Shown: one piece after another, positions 1 through 7,179 of the stretch
Layout of the letters: each line of letters begins with the position of its first letter
Position numbering within the stretch: position 1 is the stretch's first letter
From: Phascolarctobacterium_A succinatutens_B
GTDB taxonomy: Bacteria > Bacillota > Negativicutes > Acidaminococcales > Acidaminococcaceae
Assembly (NCBI RefSeq): GCF_958453765.1
Contig: NZ_CAUDZA010000010.1
Span: 4,848-68,847 of the forward strand
Direction of reading: 5' to 3'
Length of the DNA stretch: 64,000 nucleotides
Notes under the pieces: model-generated
What the model saw: only the letters and a program-made list of their open reading frames with translations
Databases searched by the model: none
Told to the model about the DNA's origin: nothing
Translations under genes and position numbers: made by a program

Positions 1-226
1 CTATTCTGCCAGCAGCCTTGCCATTGATATAAACACTGGCACTTCCGCTGGCAATTACACCGCTATGCGTCGGATGCGCTACGCAGCCATGAGGCGCGTA
101 GTTGTCGCCCACACGGCCAGCGCCTTTGCCGTTGATGATAACATCAGCGCTTGCGCTCACCAGCGCTGTCGGAGCGCAGGCATCATGGCCGGTATCGTTA
201 TCGCCTAATCTTGTTGCTTTTGGCAT
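1..226 (-). CDS. PAAR-domain tail spike tip protein (partial, 3' end outside window)
   Basis: The reverse strand encodes a protein beginning MPKATRLGDNDTGHDAC with repeated G-x-G-A-G/A-G-R-x-G-D type turns, and it runs off the left edge after 75 codons. PAAR proteins form the sharp cone that caps the spike of contractile phage tails and type VI secretion systems. A strong GGAGGTGAT ribosome site precedes the ATG. Position fits: the spike protein V gene lies upstream in the same direction, although the PanAT-like pair is inserted between them. The PAAR gene would have to be reached by read-through of the hairpin at 265-290 or from a promoter I did not identify. Confidence 0.85.
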   Translation of the reverse strand, partial: MPKATRLGDNDTGHDACAPTALVSASADVIINGKGAGRVGDNYAPHGCVAHPTHSGVIASGSASVYINGKAAGRI

Positions 227-261
227 GGTAATCACCTCCTTTCACCTGTTTTTGGGTATAG

Positions 262-290
262 AAAAAGCCGCCTACTCATGTAAGCGGCTT
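262..290 (-). terminator. Rho-independent terminator after PanT-like gene
   Basis: On the minus strand a 7-bp stem (AAGCCGC/GCGGCTT, 265-271 with 284-290) is followed by a T run. It lies just after the stop of the membrane protein gene at 310 and before the PAAR gene, so it closes the PanAT-like transcription unit. Confidence 0.65.
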
Positions 291-309
291 GAGATAGCCA
301 ATGATAGTA

Positions 310-1377
310 TTAACTTCTTTCAATAATATTTTTTAGTCCAAATGCAATAGCATTTCCTACAATTATAAAAGCTAAGAAAATTATTATCCAATCTGCAGCC
401 GAATACTTTAAGACCAAGTATTCAGTAGCCAAACTGCAAACAATAACCGCAATATCAATAACATTAAACCAATATATATAAGGTAAACGTTTTCGTATTC
501 TTGAAATAGGATTGCATACCTTATCACATGAACCATTTACACAATCTCCATCATGCGAATCCGTACAAGCGGTATAAATATTTCTACCAATAAGTCTTGT
601 GATCATATATATTAAAGCAGTTACAACATTAAAAAGGATTAGTCCAATAAAAGCAGTACAAGCAAAAAACTTATACAGAGAAATGCTGTTTATATTAGAT
701 AAGGCTCCACCCAAAGCAGCAAAGCTACCTAATCCAGCCAACATAATAGCTGCAAAAATGCCTAATATAGTTATGTACTCTGATTTTGATGATGACAATT
801 CTTGCTTTAATTCCGACATACTTTTATCAATATCTTCACGTTTTTTATTAAGTTGCTCATAATCATCCTTAATTTTGCTAAACTCGTCTTTGGCAGCTTC
901 ACTCCTCCAATAAACAGTCTCAAAATAAGCAAATCTACTAAGTTCCAAATTGCAATGATCTATAAATTTAAAAAGTTTTCTTCTTATTGCAGAATACTTT
1001 TCTTCGATAATTATTTCATCTTTTAATATCCTCAAATTTTCGTTTATGGGTTTCTTTTCTTGTAACTCTTCTCCTTTAATTTTGGGTCTATGAGCTTGAA
1101 GATATGCAGAAATATTAAAATAAGAATGTCTAAATTCATCATTTTCATATAAACATTTTATATGAAAATCTAGATATTCTTGTATTTCTTCTTTTGTTTT
1201 ATATTTCTCATTAAGAAACTCTAAAAAAGCAGTTATTTTATCTTGAGCATCATCTAGATTTGGCATCTCAGCCTCAGTATTTTCTTTTATTCCATCCCCT
1301 ACTTTAGGATTAGCAAATATATCTCGCATATTAGGAGTATTGGTTTTATATTTTTCACTAGATTCATCAATTGACAT
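310..1377 (-). CDS. Four-helix membrane protein, putative PanT toxin partner of Panacea protein
   Basis: A 355-residue protein not assigned to a known family. Residues about 1-200 are hydrophilic and charged, with a probable coiled coil near 160-198. Four hydrophobic segments follow at about 201-224, 234-260, 298-320 and 328-349. A loop between the second and third carries four cysteines (C271, C279, C284, C288). Its start overlaps the stop of the Panacea gene by 11 nt, implying coupled translation. Panacea (DUF4065) antitoxins are known to pair with varied toxins, including membrane-spanning ones, and the antitoxin-first order matches. Toxicity is inferred from context only; a phage exclusion role is an alternative. 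Confidence 0.6.
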   Translation of the reverse strand: MSIDESSEKYKTNTPNMRDIFANPKVGDGIKENTEAEMPNLDDAQDKITAFLEFLNEKYKTKEEIQEYLDFHIKCLYENDEFRHSYFNISAYLQAHRPKIKGEELQEKKPINENLRILKDEIIIEEKYSAIRRKLFKFIDHCNLELSRFAYFETVYWRSEAAKDEFSKIKDDYEQLNKKREDIDKSMSELKQELSSSKSEYITILGIFAAIMLAGLGSFAALGGALSNINSISLYKFFACTAFIGLILFNVVTALIYMITRLIGRNIYTACTDSHDGDCVNGSCDKVCNPISRIRKRLPYIYWFNVIDIAVIVCSLATEYLVLKYSAADWIIIFLAFIIVGNAIAFGLKNIIERS

Positions 1378-1801
1378 TTTGGAGCTCCATGAAATATTTT
1401 CTTATTTCTTCTTTCTTTATGATAGATCTATCAAGCCTATGTCCATACCAAGGCCCGTCTTTTTCATGAGATAAAGTAACTAAGACACTATCCTTGTATT
1501 GCTTTAACTGATTAATGACATAGTCAATGATTTCAACATCTTCATTTTCTATATTATTAATAGTATACGTTATTCGTATTGGATTGCCAATATATCCATT
1601 ATATTCAAAGTAAATCTTAGGTACAACAGGCCCATATTGCCAAGCATAAAATTCATCTTTAATCATTGCTCTATTTTTAATCACATAAGACATCCCCTGA
1701 ATAAAGTATAACAGCTTTTGTAAGCGCAAATTAGTAACTGGTGCACCTTCTTCAAAGCACTTATTAATTATGTACATTGCAATAGTTAAAGCATCATACA
1801 T
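1367..1801 (-). CDS. Panacea (DUF4065/SocA-like) domain protein, putative antitoxin
   Basis: A 144-residue protein with the Panacea signature: VTNLRLQKLLYFIQG followed by DEFYAWQYGPVVPKIY. The domain occurs in GepA, SocA and PanA proteins and neutralises diverse toxins. I place the start at 1801 because AAGGAGT lies 8 nt upstream of that ATG; a longer frame reaches 1819 but its first codon overlaps the ribosome site. It is the first gene of a two-gene unit with its own promoter and terminator, lodged between phage spike and PAAR genes. This is the typical layout of a lysogenic-conversion (moron) locus. Confidence 0.8.
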   Translation of the reverse strand: MYDALTIAMYIINKCFEEGAPVTNLRLQKLLYFIQGMSYVIKNRAMIKDEFYAWQYGPVVPKIYFEYNGYIGNPIRITYTINNIENEDVEIIDYVINQLKQYKDSVLVTLSHEKDGPWYGHRLDRSIIKKEEIRKYFMELQNVN

Positions 1802-1860
1802 CGCGCTCACTCCTTCCATTCTTTATTCTTACTTACGTTATTTGAGCTACGAAAAGTTAT

Positions 1861-1930
1861 CTACACATTTGTTTGCTACTTTTTTGTTTATGTGTAGTAA
1901 GATTATATCATTTTATTCGACGTTTGTATA
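1861..1930 (-). promoter_or_regulatory. Promoter and possible operator of PanAT-like pair
   Basis: Minus-strand -10 TATAAT at 1907-1902, with TATACA 17 nt upstream (1930-1925). An 8-bp inverted repeat, CTACACAT (1861-1868) and ATGTGTAG (1890-1897), lies at the expected transcription start. It could be the autoregulatory operator usual for toxin-antitoxin loci. The rest of 1820-2012 is AT-rich with no gene. Confidence 0.5.
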
Positions 1931-2012
1931 GTTTTCTCCTCTATTTTTCCAAAAAAACACTTCAAAATTCACAAGCGTACTATTTGCGCAAACTTATTTT
2001 TGCACCATTCTC

Positions 2013-2417
2013 TTAATTTATCTCCACCGTCGCCCCCTTAAGCACTAATTTTCCCTTCGCATTTATCTCAATGTTTCCGCTTTCGTACCTGATAAAGCTG
2101 CCATCGGCAAATGTAATGCTGCGCGCGTTCGCATCCCTCTCCACCGGCGCATCCTGCGTACTGTAAAAAGCACCTATAATAAAGCCTTTGCTGATGCCAC
2201 TACCACTTGCATTCGGTTGGAAGATACACAGCACCTGGGTACCAACCTCAGGCAGCCAATAGGCTTTCGTCTGCTTGCTGCCTATAGTTATAATTGGTAG
2301 TTCAGCACTCACCATATTGTCCTTATCCTCAAACGCCACGCGAGCGCTGCACGATTCGCCATTGACCGCCGATACTGTACCAATTCGAATCAAGTTTTTT
2401 ATTTGGTTAATATCCAT
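2013..2417 (-). CDS. Phage baseplate assembly protein V (tail spike)
   Basis: A 134-residue protein. It has an N-terminal OB-fold-like region, a central part (YWLPEVGTQVLCIF followed by GFIIGAFYS) typical of gpV/VgrG spikes, and a short beta-helix-like C-terminus (ITFADGSFIRYESGNIEI). It forms the central spike below the tube of P2-like tails and would be tipped by the PAAR protein encoded downstream. It overlaps the upstream hub gene by 11 nt. It lacks a lysozyme domain and is shorter than P2 gpV, as is common in Firmicute contractile prophages. Confidence 0.85.
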   Translation of the reverse strand: MDINQIKNLIRIGTVSAVNGESCSARVAFEDKDNMVSAELPIITIGSKQTKAYWLPEVGTQVLCIFQPNASGSGISKGFIIGAFYSTQDAPVERDANARSITFADGSFIRYESGNIEINAKGKLVLKGATVEIN

Positions 2418-3462
2418 CCAAACATCTCCTCACATCAATACTTGTTGTGTAGCCACTGCTAATATCATGCTGTGCCTTAGTAATAATATACTTGCCATCG
2501 AAAGCACCAAAACCGCTAAGCTGGATATTCACAGCAGCCGCCAGCTCCGGATTACCTAAAAAGCTGAAGCTTCCGGTAACCTCATCGCTGTTCTTTTCCC
2601 GCAGCTTCTTCTTTGCGAGACGCTCTGCATCCGCAATACTGGCGACCTGCTCATTGACTTCCAGTGTTTTGCCTATCTTTTTATCAGGAGCAGTAAATGT
2701 CGCCTCAATTTTTTGTTTAGTGCTGCTGTCCTGGTACTTAACGTGGCAGGACTTATAAACATCGCGCACCTTGCTGCGCAGGCTGTAGCTTTTCAGCATA
2801 TCCAGCACCTTGATGCTGCCGGCAGAGTAACTGCCTTTTGGCTTAGGCATCAGCGCCACAGCCTCAGCTGCTTCATAATCTGCTTCGTCAAAAATTACCA
2901 CTTGCTTATCGCAGATTTTGAGCGCTAGGCCATTGTCAGCACACAGCTTATATAAAAAGGACAGGTCAGACTGTTCCGTCTGCTCTGCCCTATCTATAAC
3001 AGGATTATACTCTTTAACATCGTAATACAGCGTCAAGCCCGCCTCCGTCGCAATATCATTAGCAATACGCTTCAGCTCGGCCTTCTCCCAGCTGCGTGTA
3101 CGCTCGGCGCCGCGCAGATTGTTGTTATCCGGCACGCTCACCGCCTTGATTTGCACCTCACTAGGCATTCCGCTACTGGTGATTTCATCAATCTCAAACA
3201 AGCCAAACCGCACAACCTGCTCACCGATGCGCTGCCAGTTAATCAGCTTTACGCTAACGTCCAGTGTCGCACCCTTTTCCGGCATCCAGGACGATTGCCA
3301 CAGGCCAGCTTTATCCTCCAGTGTAAGCTGCAGGTCATCTGCTTCACCAGACATGTTATCAGTGTAGCTTACATTCTTTAGATATTGCTGCAGGTCTGCG
3401 CTTATATCTTTGTCATTGTATTTAATGATTACCAGGCATCGCCTTGCATTCATCTTAAACAT
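2407..3462 (-). CDS. Phage late control protein D-like baseplate hub
   Basis: A 351-residue gpD/gp27-type hub protein. The N-terminus describes a field-like beta domain (DISADLQQYLKNVSYTDNM). The middle contains the LxxIANDIATEAGLTLYYD and QSDLSFLYKLCADNGLAL segments typical of this family, and the C-terminus resembles the second tube-like barrel. The hub joins the tube to spike V and baseplate. The start at 3462 has GGAGG 8 nt upstream, immediately after the protein X stop. The gene sits in the canonical X-D-V order. Confidence 0.88.
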   Translation of the reverse strand: MFKMNARRCLVIIKYNDKDISADLQQYLKNVSYTDNMSGEADDLQLTLEDKAGLWQSSWMPEKGATLDVSVKLINWQRIGEQVVRFGLFEIDEITSSGMPSEVQIKAVSVPDNNNLRGAERTRSWEKAELKRIANDIATEAGLTLYYDVKEYNPVIDRAEQTEQSDLSFLYKLCADNGLALKICDKQVVIFDEADYEAAEAVALMPKPKGSYSAGSIKVLDMLKSYSLRSKVRDVYKSCHVKYQDSSTKQKIEATFTAPDKKIGKTLEVNEQVASIADAERLAKKKLREKNSDEVTGSFSFLGNPELAAAVNIQLSGFGAFDGKYIITKAQHDISSGYTTSIDVRRCLDGY

Positions 3463-3463
3463 T

Positions 3464-3667
3464 TTAACGCCTCCACGGTGGCAGCGTTGACGTTACCGGA
3501 GCAGTATACTCTGGCACCTCCAACACAATGCCTGCGGGGAAAACAACTATGTCAGCGTATTGCTGATTTGCTTCCAGCAGGACGTTTAGTGATACTTCGG
3601 CGCCATACAAGCGCTTGGCAATCAAGTCCCACATGTCGCCCTGGGTGGTTGTGTACGTCTTACGCAT
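3464..3667 (-). CDS. Tail protein X, LysM-like
   Basis: A 67-residue protein with a LysM-type fold pattern (TTTQGDMWDLIAKRLYG ... LEANQQYADIVVFPAGIVLEVPEY). P2 gpX and relatives act in the tail hub/baseplate region. It overlaps the tape measure gene by 8 nt and is one base from the hub gene, indicating tight translational coupling in the tail operon. Confidence 0.88.
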   Translation of the reverse strand: MRKTYTTTQGDMWDLIAKRLYGAEVSLNVLLEANQQYADIVVFPAGIVLEVPEYTAPVTSTLPPWRR

Positions 3668-5885
3668 AGCTTACCCTCCTCTGCTGATTCTGCAAATCCT
3701 GCAGCATCTTCTTAAACTTTGCCATCTCCAGCTCTAGTACCTCGCGGATTTTACCTTCATCTCCTCCGCCCTGAATTGTAATGTTTGGTGCGAAGGTAGC
3801 CGTAACACTGCCACCGCCGCCCAACGGATTGCCCATAATGCGGTTTGTTTCTGCCAGCAGTCCGATATTACGCGCATTTGGAGTATGCGGAATAGCGGAC
3901 TCGCCGCTGTCCTCAGCAAAGGTTGTCAGGAACGCGCCCTTGCCGTAGATACCTCCAGAAGCGTTGTGTGCAACGTCACTACCACTGCTTCCTTGAGCAG
4001 TTATATTGACCTTGCCGAAGATTGGCTTAGAGATAAAATCGCTGATGGCCTGCCATTTTTCCTGTACCCAAGAGAATGTATCAGAAAACTTGTCTTTTAT
4101 ACCATTAACAAACTGCTGTATTGCTAAAGAAGGATTGTCCCACAATGTTATAAACCACTGCTTGACGATGTCCCAGTTGGCAATAAGCGCAGTTCCAGCA
4201 GCAATCGCCCAGCCGATTGGACCTGTAATAAACATAATCGTTCTAGCTGTCGGACTGTCCCAAAGGTTGACAAAAAACTGTTTGATTGCATCCCAATGAG
4301 TGTAAAGCGCATAACCGACAGCTATAATGGCAGTAACACCAGCTATAAACAAACCTATTGGGCAAGCATACATTGCAGCATTCATTGCCCATTGTGCGGC
4401 AGTCGACAATATTGTGCAAGCTTTAAAGGCTTTCGATACAGCATTGCAGGCAATAGAGGCAGTTTTATAAGCATTAACCACAGCAGCACCCGCACTTACA
4501 GCAGCCACAAATCCAGTCAATGCCACGCCAACCACTCCCATGCCTATAGCAACGTTTGTCAACGTTTCGCTTCCAGCAAGCCACCCGAAGAACTTAGCCC
4601 CAGCTTCAGCTGCTGTTGCCATTGCAGGCAAAAAAGCTGTTCCGATAGAAATTTGCGTAGACTCTAAGGCAGAATTAAATCTTGTCATAGCGCCTTGTGC
4701 ATTATCTTGCATCTTTTTTGCTAAGCTATCGGCTGCGCCAGTAGAATTTTCGAGTTCAGTTACCAGTTTTTCAAAAGTTCCATCGCCGCTATTAAGCACG
4801 GCAAGCCATCCTGTTGCCGCTTCCTGGCCAAATATAGCTTTCATAGCTGCCAGCTTTTCTTCCCTACCTAAATCTTTAGTTTTGTTTCTTAACTCAACAA
4901 GAATAGTTGACATTTTCTTCGGCCCACTAGTATCGCTCATGTTTATGCCAAGGCTCGCCATTGCTAGAGCTGCCTCTTTTTGTTCAGCTGTAATATCATT
5001 CATAGACATTCCAAGCTGTTCCATTGCCTTTTGCGCCATCTTTGGGGGTCCTGCCAAGCGTAAAAAGCCTGCACGCAACGATGTACCGGCTTGACTTGCC
5101 TTAATACCGCTATTAGCCATCAAACCAGCTAAAGCAGCAGTCTCTTCCATGGATGCTCCAAAAGCTTCAGCTACCGGAGCAGCATATTTCATAGTGTCGC
5201 CAAGCATCTCTACATTTGTGTTTGTCCTAGTAATTACCGTCGCATAAACATCTGCCATGTGTCCAGCTTTTTCAGCAGATAAGCCGAATGCAGTAAGATT
5301 GTCCGAAACTATATCGGCGGTGCGTGCCAAATCTGTTCCACCAGCCGCCGCTAAACTCAACAAACCAGGCATACCAGCCATAATCTGCTTCGCATCCCAT
5401 CCAGCCATACCCAAATAGCTCATTGCTTCAGCTGACTGGGTAGCGGTAAATTGCGTTGTCTCGCCTAGCTCTCTAGCTTTTTTTGTTAGCAGTTCAAATT
5501 CGGTACCATTAGCGCGTGAAATAGCACCCACCTTCGCCATTGCCGCTTCAAAGACTGCTGCTGTTTTTGTTGCCGACACAAAAGGAGAAGCAATACTGGT
5601 CATAGCCCCAAAACTACTGTTAAAAACCTCAAGACTTCCTTTTGTTTTTGCTAGCCTAGCACTAAAAACTCCCAGTGATTGCAAAGCCAGATTGCGTTTA
5701 AATGTTTGTGCTGCTATAGTGCCATCTTTATAGGCATCAGTAAGACTATTCAAGACTTTTTTGTTTTTTTCAGTTGCAGCATTTGTCTCGGAAAAGGTTT
5801 TAAGGACATTAGAAAAAGTATTGCCAAAGCTCCCTTTGAGTTGAGCTCCAATAAGAAATGCCATGCTAAACTCTTTTTTTGCCAT
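3660..5885 (-). CDS. Phage tail tape measure protein (TP901 family core)
   Basis: A 741-residue protein that sets tail length and is thought to help DNA passage. Residues about 95-330 form the TP901-type core (AMAKVGAISRA, AMSYLGMAGWDAKQIMAGMPGLLSLA, and repeated alanine-rich helices). Hydrophobic segments lie around 430-530. A glutamine-rich C-terminus closes the protein. The start has GGAGG 6 nt upstream. The length predicts a fairly short tail. The same DNA around the start codon also holds the promoter of the divergent plus-strand small gene at 5936. Confidence 0.9.
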   Translation of the reverse strand: MAKKEFSMAFLIGAQLKGSFGNTFSNVLKTFSETNAATEKNKKVLNSLTDAYKDGTIAAQTFKRNLALQSLGVFSARLAKTKGSLEVFNSSFGAMTSIASPFVSATKTAAVFEAAMAKVGAISRANGTEFELLTKKARELGETTQFTATQSAEAMSYLGMAGWDAKQIMAGMPGLLSLAAAGGTDLARTADIVSDNLTAFGLSAEKAGHMADVYATVITRTNTNVEMLGDTMKYAAPVAEAFGASMEETAALAGLMANSGIKASQAGTSLRAGFLRLAGPPKMAQKAMEQLGMSMNDITAEQKEAALAMASLGINMSDTSGPKKMSTILVELRNKTKDLGREEKLAAMKAIFGQEAATGWLAVLNSGDGTFEKLVTELENSTGAADSLAKKMQDNAQGAMTRFNSALESTQISIGTAFLPAMATAAEAGAKFFGWLAGSETLTNVAIGMGVVGVALTGFVAAVSAGAAVVNAYKTASIACNAVSKAFKACTILSTAAQWAMNAAMYACPIGLFIAGVTAIIAVGYALYTHWDAIKQFFVNLWDSPTARTIMFITGPIGWAIAAGTALIANWDIVKQWFITLWDNPSLAIQQFVNGIKDKFSDTFSWVQEKWQAISDFISKPIFGKVNITAQGSSGSDVAHNASGGIYGKGAFLTTFAEDSGESAIPHTPNARNIGLLAETNRIMGNPLGGGGSVTATFAPNITIQGGGDEGKIREVLELEMAKFKKMLQDLQNQQRRVSYA

Positions 5886-5886
5886 C

Positions 5887-5915
5887 TTGTCCCTCCTCCC
5901 CTTTGATGATATAAT
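5887..5915 (+). promoter_or_regulatory. Promoter of small plus-strand membrane gene
   Basis: TTGTCC (5887-5892), 17 nt spacer, TATAAT (5910-5915), on the plus strand. It overlaps the ribosome site and start of the tape measure gene on the other strand. It would let the inserted small gene be expressed independently of late tail transcription. Confidence 0.65.
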
Positions 5916-5935
5916 TTACATAGAAGGTGATTGTT

Positions 5936-6229
5936 ATGAAATTTGATATTCTAGTAATTTTATTTTATATATTCTTTTGTGGCATGGGTGCCTGGATTGG
6001 TGCAGCTGTTGGGTTAAGCTCAGCCGCTATAGTATGTTATGCTTTAGGCATAGCTGAAGCAAACATTGCTTTTATTGTTTGGCCATGCGTATTGTTTTTT
6101 GGTCTACTAGGCTTATTTATAGGCTTAGGACCAGCCTACGCAGTCCACCTTATCTATCAATTTATATTCGACCATTTGTTGCCAACGCTTTTTTCCGTTG
6201 ACTTTCACAAAGAGCAGAAACAAGATTAA
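5936..6229 (+). CDS. Small membrane protein of unknown function (moron)
   Basis: A 97-residue glycine-rich protein with three likely membrane segments (about 6-28, 33-58 and 62-85), oriented against the tail operon. I start it at the ATG at 5936: AAGGTGATTGTT immediately precedes it, while the longer frame begins inside that ribosome site. It has its own promoter (5887-5915) and a hairpin terminator (6294-6314). Its last 68 nt lie opposite the frameshift extension of the tail chaperone. Self-contained reversed genes in tail operons are often lysogenic conversion or superinfection exclusion genes; no family was recognised. Confidence 0.65.
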   Translation: MKFDILVILFYIFFCGMGAWIGAAVGLSSAAIVCYALGIAEANIAFIVWPCVLFFGLLGLFIGLGPAYAVHLIYQFIFDHLLPTLFSVDFHKEQKQD

Positions 6230-6293
6230 GCCATTCGAGAAACTCAATCAATGGTTCATTAATAAAAAACTCAATATCTGTATTGGTATTTAT

Positions 6294-6322
6294 AGAGCAG
6301 CCTATGGCTGCTCTTCTTATTT
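6294..6322 (+). terminator. Terminator of small plus-strand membrane gene
   Basis: A perfect 9-bp stem (AGAGCAGCC / GGCTGCTCT, 6294-6302 and 6306-6314) with a 3-nt loop, followed by TCTTATTT on the plus strand. It lies 65 nt after the 5936-6229 gene and overlaps the chaperone stop region on the other strand. Confidence 0.55.
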
Positions 6323-6580
6323 GCTGTCCTTCACTGAATCCTGTGCGAATAAAAAAGTGTTCACCTTGCTCAGAGCCTGAACAAATTCCGCCACAGGTAA
6401 TTCTTCAATATCCTCAACTGGAACCTTTAACGCATTCGCTAACAAAATAGTTTGAAACTGGCCAGATAGAACAATGGAAGCTGTTTGATCTCCCATCTGA
6501 CGCGCTTGTCGTTCAGCATTCAGAAAATCTTTGCCAGTAACATTTTGCAACACATTGTCTACATTTTTTAAGTCAATCAT
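6317..6580 (-). CDS. Phage tail assembly chaperone (short form)
   Basis: An 87-residue helical protein located between the tube gene and the tape measure gene. This is the invariant place for tail assembly chaperones, which bind the tape measure and recruit tube subunits. It carries a -1 slippery site near its 3' end (see the frameshift product entry). Family assignment rests on position, size and the frameshift signal rather than on a diagnostic motif. Confidence 0.72.
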   Translation of the reverse strand: MIDLKNVDNVLQNVTGKDFLNAERQARQMGDQTASIVLSGQFQTILLANALKVPVEDIEELPVAEFVQALSKVNTFLFAQDSVKDSK

Positions 6581-6608
6581 CTTTCATTCCTCCAAACTTT
6601 TATAATTT

Positions 6609-6638
6609 AGCCCCCAGCGTGCAGCTGGAGGCTTTTTT
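6609..6638. terminator. Hairpin between tube and chaperone genes
   Basis: A 10-bp stem with one mismatch (6609-6618 with 6624-6633), followed on the plus strand by six T. In the late-transcript (minus) direction it has A residues before and no T run after. It could be an attenuator, a processing site, or a terminator of antisense transcription. Confidence 0.4.
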
Positions 6639-6641
6639 ATT

Positions 6642-7163
6642 TTATGCCATGCCTAAGGCTTCGCGAACGTCAGCCATATAATCAACGCCACCAATGTTGC
6701 AGATGTAGTTGAACTTATCCAGCTCCAGAACAGTTTCACCATCAATGGTAACTTTCAGGTAAGCTGTTTCAATGGTATTCGCAGTGCCTGTAGTCGCGCC
6801 AACATCCAACTTGCCCAACTCCGTTTTCTTCGGTACACCGCGCACAACGCATTTTACGTTACCAACCTTGTATTTACCGCTGGCACTGTCATAAATCTGC
6901 TGTGCGCCGCGCAGGTCGAGATTTACGCCGGTCTGCATTGCCAGCATAATGTTACGCTTCTCCAGCGTGCGCCAGTTCAGCACTGTTTCCATGCTGCCGA
7001 AGTGCCCCAGCACCGGGCTGTCAAACTCGCCTGCAATACCTGCACCTTTAACGGTTTCGGTCATAGCATCTAAAGATGGAAGTTGCACATCAGCAATACC
7101 CACCAAATCGTTACCATCTTGGTAAACTTTAAAGTTAATCAGTTTCTCAGGTACATTTGCCAT
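6642..7163 (-). CDS. Major tail tube protein (P2 FII-like)
   Basis: A 173-residue protein of the FII family: MANVPEKLINFKVYQDG at the N-terminus, conserved LPSLDAMTETVKGAGIAGE, and a C-terminal LELDKFNYICNIGGVDYMADVREALGM. It polymerises into the inner tube of the contractile tail. It follows the sheath gene with a 16 nt gap, the usual sheath-tube order. Confidence 0.92.
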   Translation of the reverse strand: MANVPEKLINFKVYQDGNDLVGIADVQLPSLDAMTETVKGAGIAGEFDSPVLGHFGSMETVLNWRTLEKRNIMLAMQTGVNLDLRGAQQIYDSASGKYKVGNVKCVVRGVPKKTELGKLDVGATTGTANTIETAYLKVTIDGETVLELDKFNYICNIGGVDYMADVREALGMA

Positions 7164-7179
7164 CTATCTCACCTCCCAA

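Larger units (their letters stand above)
6162..6580 (-). other. Predicted -1 frameshift product of tail assembly chaperone (E+E'-type)
   Basis: The chaperone frame contains a canonical slippery heptamer T TTT TTA at 6356-6350, correctly phased on codons 75-77. Slipping back one base gives 62 further codons, ending at TAA 6164-6162, for a 139-residue fusion. The extension contains EFFINEPLIEFLEWLNL, helical with an aromatic patch. Long-tailed phages generally make such a short and a frameshifted long chaperone upstream of the tape measure gene, which is where this lies. No stimulatory structure was found at the usual distance; the nearest hairpin is about 36 nt downstream. Confidence 0.65.

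Noticed and set aside
6262..6276. Second TTTTTTA slippery heptamer in the chaperone extension
   Set aside because: It is not phased as X XXY YYZ in the frame being read there, so it probably has no role.
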